Source of the DNA: Thiomargarita sp.
GTDB taxonomy: Bacteria > Pseudomonadota > Gammaproteobacteria > Beggiatoales > Beggiatoaceae
Assembly (NCBI GenBank): GCA_023144675.1
Contig: JAGLFE010000391.1
Span: forward strand, 1 to 9,735
DNA: 9,735 nucleotides
Direction of reading: 5' to 3'
This document shows positions 1 through 5,452 of this stretch, one piece after another (within the stretch, counting starts at the first letter, position 1; every line of letters starts with the position of its first letter). The position numbers and the translations under genes were made by a program. The notes under the pieces are model-generated. The model was not told the DNA's origin. It did not search any database and saw only the letters and a list, made by a program, of their open reading frames with translations.

Positions 1-21
1 TTGGGGGGAGTGAGCAATTAC
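1..21. mobile_element. End of a second IS66-like element or MITE, cut by the window edge
   Basis: Read inward from base 21 on the minus strand this starts GTAATTGCTCAC. The first 12 bases equal those of the 728 end of the element at 516-728 and differ by one base from its 516 end. The next bases are again C-rich, as at 516. The match starts exactly where the toxin-like reading frame (22-222, minus) loses sense, so I read it as the outer end of a related element inserted into that gene. The predicted 8-bp target duplication copy is AAATATAG (22-29); its partner would lie outside the window. Terminal GTAA and 8-bp duplications fit what is known of IS66-family ends, but no transposase is visible here. 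Confidence 0.6.
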
Positions 22-222
22 AAATATAGCATAATATTTCACAATAAGTCTTTCTACAATATGCAATTTAGAATTATCATAGAAACGCAATACCGTATAA
101 AATTCACTTGATTGTCCAATCTTATCTGAGCGATCAAAAATTTCTAATATCTCAATTTTAATCTCTTGACGAGATAAAATGGTGTTTTGTATACGAATTA
201 AGTAGTCGTGTAATTGTGTCAT
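22..222 (-). pseudogene. Truncated toxin-like protein, probable DUF6516/TumE type
   Basis: The minus strand encodes 67 residues from an ATG at 222-220, beginning MTQLHDYLIRIQNTILSR and including the stretch FYTVLRFYDNSKLHIVERL (residues 41-59). A short N-terminal helix followed by a beta-rich segment with an 'RFYDNSKLHIVE' core resembles the N-terminal part of small DUF6516 proteins, annotated as TumE-type toxins; that match is from memory and tentative. The C-terminal part, which in that family carries a conserved 'RYDN..HH' region, is missing because the frame runs into the element end at 1-21. The start overlaps the stop of the upstream antitoxin-like gene by the four bases ATGA, the usual coupling in toxin-antitoxin operons. 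The remnant is most likely non-functional. An unrelated small hypothetical protein is the main alternative. Confidence 0.55.
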
Positions 223-507
223 GAAGATGAAATAGGTAAAGTATATTGCGTCAATAAATTAAACAGCCCTTCCATTTCTGTTTTCATTTCTTGATACATT
301 TCATACCTATTTGCCCAACGGATAAACTCAATACTATCGTCCATTTCGCCATTCTAAAAACGGTTAAAAAATTCTTGAGAACTCAGTTGATGTTTAAACT
401 CAAACACGGTTAAATCTTTTATTACTTGAATAAAGTCATTCAATGGTGATGTTTTGGTAAGTGCTTGATATAAAGCTTCTTTAAGTAATAGTTCTGACTT
501 TGGTATG

Positions 508-515
508 TTTTTTTC
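508..515. repeat. Target-site duplication, left copy
   Basis: TTTTTTTC directly abuts the 516 end of the MITE and is identical to 729-736 at the other end. The sequence is low in complexity, but its exact fit at both borders and the restored reading frame on removing one copy support a true 8-bp duplication. Confidence 0.85.
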
Positions 516-728
516 GTAATTACTCACCCCACCCCTAAATATATGTAACCAATTGAATTTAAAGGTAATTTTTAATGAATAAAACCTTCTATTTTTAAAT
601 AACGTATTTTTATAAATAGTTGATTTTATTAGTATTTAATTTTTTCGATTTTATTTGTTATTTTTTAGCTAATTTTTTTACTTTTTAAATCAATTAGTTA
701 TATGCTACTACCTGGGGTGAGCAATTAC
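516..728. mobile_element. 213-bp MITE with 16-bp terminal inverted repeats (IS66-like ends)
   Basis: The left end reads GTAATTACTCACCCCA (516-531). The right end read on the other strand is GTAATTGCTCACCCCA (728-713), 15 of 16 identical. Similarity continues inside: AATTGAATTTAAA (551-563) lies 35 bases from the left end, and its inverse TTTAAATCAATT (684-695) lies 33 bases from the right end. The element is flanked by the exact 8-bp repeat TTTTTTTC (508-515 and 729-736). The interior is very A+T-rich and has no credible coding frame, so it must move in trans. Ends that begin GTAA and 8-bp duplications are typical of the IS66 family, so an IS66-type parent is the likely source; this family call is inference. 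It sits in codon 10 of the antitoxin-like gene. Confidence 0.88.
525..527 (-). promoter_or_regulatory. In-frame GTG start supplied by the MITE end
   Basis: On the minus strand the terminal repeat reads GGGGTGAGTAATTAC and runs into the antitoxin-like frame. The GTG at 527-525 is in frame (V-S-N-Y-E-K-N-I-P-K) and is preceded by a G-rich run that might act as a ribosome binding site. Use of this start would give a 57-residue peptide ending at the nonsense codon at 356-354. Whether it is ever translated cannot be judged. Confidence 0.35.
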
Positions 729-736
729 TTTTTTTC
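729..736. repeat. Target-site duplication, right copy
   Basis: TTTTTTTC follows the MITE right end at 728 and matches 508-515 exactly. On the minus strand it encodes the E-K-K part of the antitoxin-like N-terminus (GAAAAAAA), the codons where the insertion occurred. Confidence 0.85.
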
Positions 737-763
737 AGTAAATTTAACTATAGCCATGATTTT

Positions 764-768
764 CTCCT
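764..768 (-). promoter_or_regulatory. Ribosome binding site of the antitoxin-like gene
   Basis: The minus strand reads AGGAG here, with six bases (AAAATC) before ATG at 757-755. This strong site fixes the original start of the gene upstream of the inserted element and so supports the reconstruction. Confidence 0.75.
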
Positions 769-788
769 GAAATAATTGCAACCAGCTC

Positions 789-836
789 ATTATACCACAA
801 AATCACATTATATCATCGTGTATTAGAAGGCTGTAA
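789..836 (-). promoter_or_regulatory. Probable promoter(s) of the toxin-antitoxin-like operon
   Basis: Two TATAAT boxes lie on the minus strand. One (794-789) is preceded by TGG, making an extended -10 (TGGTATAAT, 797-789), and would start transcription about 25 bases before the ATG. The other (812-807) has a TTACAG -35-like hexamer (836-831) at 18-bp spacing. Either would drive the operon. No obvious operator palindrome was seen. Confidence 0.5.
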
Positions 837-909
837 GAGAAAACAAAATCAGCGTTTCACCCACCATTTTTTATTATCACGAAACCATGAGTTTTTAGAA
901 ATTAAATAG

Positions 910-1407
910 CATTACTTATTTAGCACTATCAAATATTTATAATTAACTAAAATAGTAATTACTTATATAACTTAAATTAGAAAATATAAATTTTTACGCA
1001 AATTTAACTTATGTATCCTGGTTAAATAAGAAATTAGAAAATAGTTGTTTCTTATTTTCAAAGTTTGATTCAATCAATTTTTTAATTTTTCTATTGATAT
1101 TTTTATGAAATAACTCAATACTATTCAGATAGTTAGTAGTAAATTTTTATTTAATTTATTTATATCATTACCAAATAATAGTTTTATTTAAATAATTAGA
1201 ATTTTTAAAATAAATATTTTTTTTAAATTAAGTTTAAATTTATATGGCTTTATTTTTATTGCAAATTAAAGCAGTTAATTATTGAAAAGTAAGAATAATG
1301 ATATATTTGTAATTTAAGTAGTATAATATAAAAGTTAATAAACAAACAATTTTATTGTTAGAAACAATAATTTTAATCATTAATCTTAAATATTTGGAGC
1401 TAATTAT
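910..1407. other. A+T-rich intergenic region with small inverted repeats
   Basis: No credible coding frame exists between the decayed operon and the small gene at 1408. The stretch holds an inverted repeat AAATAAGAAA (1024-1033) / TTTCTTATTT (1048-1057) and the palindrome TTGATTCAATCAA (1065-1077) followed by six T. Together these could form a weak terminator, or simply reflect composition. A TATAAT box at 1322-1327 may serve the gene at 1408, though no convincing -35 is present. The rest is featureless. Confidence 0.5.
1345..1374 (+). promoter_or_regulatory. Alternative hairpins in the leader of the 64-residue protein gene
   Basis: ATTGTT (1354-1359) can pair with AACAAT upstream (1345-1350) or with AACAAT downstream (1363-1368). 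The downstream hairpin extends to TTATTGTT/AACAATAA with a three-base loop and is followed by TTTT (1371-1374). The choice lies between the possible -10 (1322-1327) and the Shine-Dalgarno (1396-1399). It resembles an anti-terminator/terminator switch on paper, but the T tract is short and the region is A+T-rich. Confidence 0.3.
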
Positions 1408-1602
1408 ATGAGTCAAACTTATTATGATGCTATTACTGAAATGGAAAAAACTAAAGTTAATAGTGAATACAAACTAGGCTGGATGGGTGGTTATTTGCAA
1501 AATCCTATGCGTGAAGAGCAACGTTTAAACGAAGCTTATGAAGCTGGATATACAGACGGCAATGATCGTAATACAGGCAATTTTTCTAATTGGGTAAAAT
1601 AA
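1408..1602 (+). CDS. Small conserved-looking protein of unknown function, 64 residues
   Basis: The protein begins MSQTYYDAITEMEK and has no signal peptide or membrane segment. Two glycine/aromatic clusters stand out: GWMGGY (residues 24-29) and AYEAGYTDG (43-51), separated by a charged helix-like stretch (REEQRLNE). The spacing of G-aromatic motifs faintly recalls ribosome modulation factor (GYxxG ... GGW), but order and residues differ, so I do not assign it. The start is supported by GGAG at 1396-1399, eight bases before the ATG. It is a single gene, flanked by long non-coding regions and followed by a structured region (1607-1778), so it is probably transcribed alone. The regular codon pattern, Shine-Dalgarno and ordered composition suggest a real gene. 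Function unknown. Confidence 0.8.
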   Translation: MSQTYYDAITEMEKTKVNSEYKLGWMGGYLQNPMREEQRLNEAYEAGYTDGNDRNTGNFSNWVK

Positions 1603-1606
1603 ATTC

Positions 1607-1778
1607 TTGAGATTAAAATAATCTTAAAAATTGTATGAAAGAGCGAAAATTTCAAATTTATTAACTATTTTTCGGCTAGAATTATTTAGGAAGAAATAGT
1701 GTGAAATTTTCGTCTTGAAAAGAATTTTAATCCTTTCATGTGAAGAGTGCAAATAAATAAACCTTATTTAGTTCGCAC
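1607..1778 (+). other. Structured intergenic region with nested inverted repeats; possible 3' UTR or RNA element
   Basis: Directly after the small gene, TTGAGATTA/TAATCTTAA (1607-1615/1619-1627) makes a hairpin with a three-base loop. A nested set follows: ATGAAAG (1635-1641) with CTTTCAT (1733-1739); CGAAAATTTCA (1644-1654) with TGAAATTTTCG (1702-1712); ACTATTT (1664-1670) with AAATAGT (1694-1700). A further imperfect hairpin has GTGC/GCAC at its base (1747-1750/1775-1778). There is no good run of T after any stem, so a simple terminator is not clear. It could be a processed 3' UTR, a small RNA or a decayed palindromic repeat. The remaining bases up to 1927 show nothing else I can name. Confidence 0.45.
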
Positions 1779-1927
1779 AAAATTATAATTAGGTAAGAAT
1801 AATTTTAAATTAACTTTTAATTTATTTAAATTTTAATATTTATTCCAATAAAGTGATTAAATGCAAGCATTTCTAACATAACAATTTATATTTTAAAGTA
1901 ATTATTTTATGGAGACAAAAGTAATTT

Positions 1928-2185
1928 ATGCCTAACGTTTTTATGTATAGTACACGATTTTGCCCTTATTGTGTTAGAGCCGAGAATTTGCTTAATAAAA
2001 AAGGTGTTCAAGTAGAAAAAATTCTTGTTGATGATAATCCTCAAGAAAGAGAAAAAATGGTTAAAATTACCAATCGACGTACTGTGCCACAGATTTTTAT
2101 TGGAGATAGGCATGTTGGAGGTTATGATGATTTGGTCGAACTTGATATGGATGGAGAACTTGAGCCTTTATTACAGAATAATTAA
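1928..2185 (+). CDS. grxC: Glutaredoxin 3 (class I, dithiol)
   Basis: The 85-residue protein is a small cytosolic thiol-disulfide oxidoreductase that uses glutathione to reduce protein disulfides and glutathione mixed disulfides. The thioredoxin-fold landmarks are present: the dithiol site CPYC (residues 12-15), the cis-proline loop TVPQIFI (52-58) with Pro54, and the glutathione-binding GGYDDL (64-69). Length matches bacterial GrxC (about 83-87). There is no signal peptide. GGAG at 1911-1914 lies 13 bases before the ATG, slightly far but the only candidate. The gene is isolated, with 325-bp and 326-bp gaps on either side. In many proteobacteria grxC sits beside secB and a rhodanese gene; neither is here. 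Confidence 0.95.
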   Translation: MPNVFMYSTRFCPYCVRAENLLNKKGVQVEKILVDDNPQEREKMVKITNRRTVPQIFIGDRHVGGYDDLVELDMDGELEPLLQNN

Positions 2186-2282
2186 GTAAATGTATAAAAA
2201 ATAAAAATATTAGGTATTTATAAAAATAAGTATTATTTTTAAATTTATTATATTCTTTATATGTTATAACAAGTTGATATTT

Positions 2283-2315
2283 AAGGATAATATATCCTTC
2301 TTAGAAGGGGTATTT
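2283..2315 (+). terminator. Weak or alternative terminator downstream of grxC
   Basis: AAGGAT/ATCCTT (2283-2288/2294-2299) and CCTTC/GAAGG (2296-2300/2304-2308) are two hairpins that overlap and exclude each other. The second has a TTA loop and is followed by GG and a short T-rich stretch. It lies about 100 bases after grxC and upstream of the ompA-like promoter, so it may end grxC transcription. Stems are short and the T tract is imperfect. Confidence 0.35.
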
Positions 2316-2338
2316 TTAAAATTTTGGTCGTTATAATA

Positions 2339-2368
2339 TTGACCTTGATATAGTAAATAAGTTATACT
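2339..2368 (+). promoter_or_regulatory. Probable sigma-70-type promoter of the OmpA-family gene
   Basis: TTGACC (2339-2344) and TATACT (2363-2368) are separated by 18 bases. Transcription from here would give an A+T-rich 5' leader of roughly 135 bases before the ATG at 2512. Long leaders are known for ompA mRNAs in enterobacteria, but nothing here shows the same regulation. The remaining bases of the 2186-2511 gap hold only the hairpins at 2283-2308. Confidence 0.5.
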
Positions 2369-2511
2369 ATTAAAATATAACTATATAACTTAATAAAATT
2401 AATTGCTATTTAAAAATAGATTTTTTGGTTTTTTAAATAATTTTAGTTTTTATACTGATTTTTAGTCTTATCTTTAAATTTTAATTTTTAACTAGAAAGG
2501 AAATATTATTT

Positions 2512-3450
2512 ATGTTTAATTACTCTAGTCGCAAAACTTTAATCGGAGTAGTTACAGGTACTTTGCTTTCAGCGGCAAGTATTTCTGTTGTTACTGCTGA
2601 TGATACTCATCATTTAATTGATTCTCGTGGAGAACCAATACGTACTTCTCGAGCAAATGAATGTGTCCAAACTCCAAACGTCCCTAATATAGAACCTAGA
2701 TTACGTGATTTTTGTGGTGATATTATTGATAAAGATAAAGATGGAGTCAATGATTCATTAGACAACTGTCCTGATAATACATCCGATGAAATTTCACAAG
2801 GTGTATATGATAATGCCAGTTCAATGGGTAGAGATATAAACCAAGCTGCAAAAGATGCTAGTAATCAAGAAGGTTGTCCTGTAGATACTGATAGTGATAA
2901 AGTTCAGAATTATCGTGATGATTGCCCAGATAATACCCCTTTAGAAATTGAAGCTGGTGTAGATGCACGTGGTTGTCCATTAGATACTGACCAAGATGCT
3001 GTACCTGATTATAAGGACCAATGTCCAAATACAGTTCTTGGTGCGGCTGTTGATGAATATGGTTGTCGTATCATTAATAAAACTGCAATCGAAATAATTT
3101 TACCAGGCGATGTTACTTTTGCTTTCGGTAAATCTGGCTTAACTTCACAAGCTCAAGCTACTTTACAAACACTTGTTGACGAAACTGGTGTTGATTTCAT
3201 TGAAACTATACAAATAGTTGGTCATACAGATAGTATTGGTTCTGAAAAATATAATCAAAAACTTTCTGAAAAAAGAGCAATTGAAGTAGCTGAATATATT
3301 ATTTCATTAGGACTTCCAACTGAAAAAGTTACTCAATGGGGTGAAGGCGAATCTAATCCTATCGGTCCTAATAATACTAAAAAAGGTCGTGCTACTAATC
3401 GTCGAGTTGAAATAGAAATTAAGCAAATTAAGAGAAGAGAGGTTAATTAG
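2512..3450 (+). CDS. OmpA-family peptidoglycan-binding protein with thrombospondin type 3-like repeats
   Basis: The 312-residue protein has a signal peptide (residues 1 to about 29, probable cut after VTA) without a lipobox. Residues 73-90, 125-143 and 158-174 are Asp-rich repeats of the form DxDxD...DxCP, like calcium-binding thrombospondin type 3 repeats; the link after the first is about 20 residues longer than that after the second. Residues 192-304 form the OmpA C-terminal domain: GHTDSIGS (237-244) and LSEKRA (251-256) place Asp240 and Arg255 at the peptidoglycan-binding positions, and NRRVEI (296-301) follows. The stretch between signal and repeats (about 40 residues) is too short for a beta-barrel, so it is probably periplasmic. 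Eight cysteines after the signal could pair. AAGGAA precedes the ATG. It is followed by its own terminator. Confidence 0.93.
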   Translation: MFNYSSRKTLIGVVTGTLLSAASISVVTADDTHHLIDSRGEPIRTSRANECVQTPNVPNIEPRLRDFCGDIIDKDKDGVNDSLDNCPDNTSDEISQGVYDNASSMGRDINQAAKDASNQEGCPVDTDSDKVQNYRDDCPDNTPLEIEAGVDARGCPLDTDQDAVPDYKDQCPNTVLGAAVDEYGCRIINKTAIEIILPGDVTFAFGKSGLTSQAQATLQTLVDETGVDFIETIQIVGHTDSIGSEKYNQKLSEKRAIEVAEYIISLGLPTEKVTQWGEGESNPIGPNNTKKGRATNRRVEIEIKQIKRREVN

Positions 3451-3500
3451 TAATATTTGTTTTATGAAGTTATAAAAATTTTCTAAATTAACTTTTTAAG

Positions 3501-3534
3501 TGCGGTGTTCGATTAGGGCATCGCATTTTTTTTT
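3501..3534 (+). terminator. Rho-independent terminator of the OmpA-family gene
   Basis: TGCGGTG (3501-3507) pairs with CATCGCA (3519-3525), seven base pairs with one G-U, around an 11-base loop, and is followed at once by nine T (3526-3534). This is the clearest terminator in the window and separates the OmpA-family gene from glmS. Confidence 0.85.
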
Positions 3535-3592
3535 GTTTAGAATTATTCTTTTAAAATAGCTAAATTTGGGAATAAAATAAGGAAAATTAAAT

Positions 3593-5419
3593 ATGTGTGG
3601 TATCATTGGAGCTGTGGCTGAACGTGATGTTGTACCGATTTTGATTGAAGGATTAAAACGCCTTGAATATCGAGGTTATGATTCAGCAGGGTTAGCTGTT
3701 ATTGATCAGCAAAGCTTAAAAAGCAAAAAAGTTTCTGGCAAAGTAGCCAAATTAGAACAAGAAATAAAAGATACCTTGTTATCCGCTCCCACTGGCATTG
3801 CACATACTAGATGGGCAACACATGGTAAAGCTAATTATGAAAATGCTCATCCTCAAATTTCTAAAGAATTAATTGCATTAGTTCATAACGGCATTGTCGA
3901 AAATTACTCAAAATTACGTTTACAATTGGAACAATGGGGTTATGAATTTAATTCTAAAACAGATACCGAAGTAATTGTTCATCTTATCCATTACCATTTT
4001 AATCAAAGCAATGATTTATTAACCGCAGTTCGCACCAGTTTACAATCTATTGAAGGAACTTATGCTATAGCTGTTATTAATCCTGAAGTTCCAGGACATC
4101 TGATTGCAGCTCGTCATGGTAGTCCATTAGTTATTGGAATTGGAATTGGTGAACATTTTATTGCTTCTGATATTGCAGCATTAATTCCTGTTACTCAAAA
4201 ATTTATATTTTTGGAAGATGGTGATATTGTTGATTTGCAAAGGAATAGTTTTAAAATTACTAATTCTGGTAATCCTGTTAAACGTGCTATTCATATAAGT
4301 CAATTGCAGGCTAATGCGGTTGAACGTGGTCAATATCGCCATTATATGTATAAAGAAATTTTTGAACAACCCCAAGCAATTAAAAATACCATAGAAAATA
4401 GAATTCACAATTCTAGTATATTAGAAACCATTTTTGGTCCTAGCACCCATAAATTATTAAAAAATATTAATTCTGTACAAATTATTGCTTGCGGTACCAG
4501 TTATCATGCGGGTTTAACTGGACGCTATTGGATTGAAAAATTTGCTAAAATACCTTGTACAGTTGAAATAGCTAGCGAGTTTCGTTATAGAAATCCATTA
4601 CCTAATTCTCAAACTTTAGTCGTTACTTTATCGCAATCTGGTGAAACCGCAGATACTTTAGCCGCTTTAAATGAAGCTAAACAACTTGGTTTTGGACCCA
4701 GTTTGGCTATTTGTAATGTGCCAGAAAGTGCAATTGTTAGAATGTCAGATATGGTGCTGATGACACATGCTGGTCCTGAAATAGGAGTTGCTTCTACAAA
4801 AGCTTTTACTACACAATTATTATCATTATTGATGTTAGCAGTTGTATTAGGCAAACATAATAATATGGACCATAAAATTGAACACAGAATTGTAGATGCA
4901 ATAAATATCTTACCTGCGCAAATTGAAAATGTATTAAAATTAAATAGTATAATAGAACAATTAGCTGGAGATTTTGCTGATAAACAACATGCTTTATTTT
5001 TAGGACGCGGTATCCATTATCCAATTGCGATGGAAGGTGCGTTAAAATTAAAGGAAATTTCCTATATTCATGCTGAAGCTTATCCTGCTGGTGAACTAAA
5101 ACATGGACCATTAGCATTAGTTGATTCTAAAATGCCAGTAATTGCAGTTGCGCCTAATAATATTTTACAAGAAAAACTAAAATCTAATTTGCAAGAAGTA
5201 CAAGCCCGAGGTGGACAATTATATATTTTTGCTAATCATCGTGCTATTATGCAGGAATTGGATTATGTTAAAGTTATTGAATTAGGAGAAGTGGATGATA
5301 TTATATCTCCAATTATATATAGTATTCCTTTACAATTATTAGCTTATTATGTTGCCCTGATTAAAGGAACTGATGTTGATAAACCTAGAAATTTAGCTAA
5401 ATCTGTTACAGTCGAATAA
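3593..5419 (+). CDS. glmS: Glutamine-fructose-6-phosphate aminotransferase (isomerizing)
   Basis: This cytosolic enzyme converts fructose-6-phosphate and glutamine to glucosamine-6-phosphate and glutamate, the first step towards UDP-GlcNAc for peptidoglycan and lipopolysaccharide. The 608 residues (E. coli 609) run from MCGIIG, where Cys2 becomes the N-terminal nucleophile after Met removal, through glutaminase motifs RGYDSAG (27-33), HTRWATHG (71-78) and HNGIVENY (98-105). Two sugar-isomerase (SIS) domains follow: ACGTSYHAG (299-307), TLSQSGETADT (345-355), and ALKLKEISYIHAEAYPAGE with KHGPLALV (483-510). The conserved tail DKPRNLAKSVTVE is complete. AAGGA precedes the ATG by about eight bases. 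glmU, often next to glmS in proteobacteria, is absent. No glmS ribozyme is expected or seen. A DUF6776-like gene begins 33 bases downstream. Confidence 0.98.
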   Translation: MCGIIGAVAERDVVPILIEGLKRLEYRGYDSAGLAVIDQQSLKSKKVSGKVAKLEQEIKDTLLSAPTGIAHTRWATHGKANYENAHPQISKELIALVHNGIVENYSKLRLQLEQWGYEFNSKTDTEVIVHLIHYHFNQSNDLLTAVRTSLQSIEGTYAIAVINPEVPGHLIAARHGSPLVIGIGIGEHFIASDIAALIPVTQKFIFLEDGDIVDLQRNSFKITNSGNPVKRAIHISQLQANAVERGQYRHYMYKEIFEQPQAIKNTIENRIHNSSILETIFGPSTHKLLKNINSVQIIACGTSYHAGLTGRYWIEKFAKIPCTVEIASEFRYRNPLPNSQTLVVTLSQSGETADTLAALNEAKQLGFGPSLAICNVPESAIVRMSDMVLMTHAGPEIGVASTKAFTTQLLSLLMLAVVLGKHNNMDHKIEHRIVDAINILPAQIENVLKLNSIIEQLAGDFADKQHALFLGRGIHYPIAMEGALKLKEISYIHAEAYPAGELKHGPLALVDSKMPVIAVAPNNILQEKLKSNLQEVQARGGQLYIFANHRAIMQELDYVKVIELGEVDDIISPIIYSIPLQLLAYYVALIKGTDVDKPRNLAKSVTVE

Positions 5420-5452
5420 TAGTTATGCAAAAATCCTATTGAAACACTATTT

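Larger units (their letters stand above)
219..757 (-). pseudogene. Antitoxin-like gene, split by a MITE and carrying a nonsense codon
   Basis: The two gene parts are 757-729 and 507-219 on the minus strand. Deleting 508-728 (the element plus one duplication copy) gives a continuous frame that starts MAIVKFTEKNIPKSE and ends with TGA at 221-219. It is 105 codons plus stop, preceded by AGGAG six bases before the ATG. Codon 61 is TAG (356-354), in a context reading NRF-stop-NGEMDD; a single C-to-T change from CAG (Gln) would explain it. After that the frame stays open (EFIRWANRYEMYQEMK), which argues that the stop is recent. The protein is mainly helical and has no motif I can name. Its antitoxin role is inferred from its position before, and 4-base overlap with, the toxin-like gene. 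Insertion and nonsense codon together mean no full-length product. Confidence 0.75.

Noticed and set aside
760..909. Open frame on the plus strand ending RFTHHFLLSRNHEFLEIK, and a complementary minus-strand fragment ending SWFRDNKKWWVKR.
   Set aside because: Both are short, have no start with a ribosome binding site, and overlap the operon promoter. One may be a gene remnant, but I cannot tell which strand or family.
955..963. GTAATTACT, like the first bases of the MITE left end.
   Set aside because: Only nine bases match, GTAATTAC is itself a palindrome common in such A+T-rich DNA, and no C-rich continuation or partner end follows.
1065..1083. Palindrome TTGATTCAATCAA followed by T residues, as a terminator.
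   Set aside because: The stem is very short and A/T-rich, and no gene reads into it from either side. It is mentioned only in the intergenic entry.
1909..1935. Eight-codon frame (ATG GAG ACA ...) overlapping the grxC start, as a possible leader peptide.
   Set aside because: It has no ribosome binding site and its GGAG is more simply the grxC site. Very short frames are expected by chance.
3498..3506. AAGTGCGGT, identical to the Haemophilus-type DNA uptake signal core, at the base of a terminator.
   Set aside because: It is the only copy I saw on either strand in almost 10 kb; a Pasteurellaceae genome would show several, and the gene order does not fit that family. Treated as chance.
3541..3592. 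A glmS ribozyme or glmY/glmZ-type regulatory site before glmS.
   Set aside because: The leader after the terminator is only about 50 A+T-rich bases, far too short for the ribozyme, which is a Gram-positive feature, and no conserved sRNA-target hairpin could be seen.
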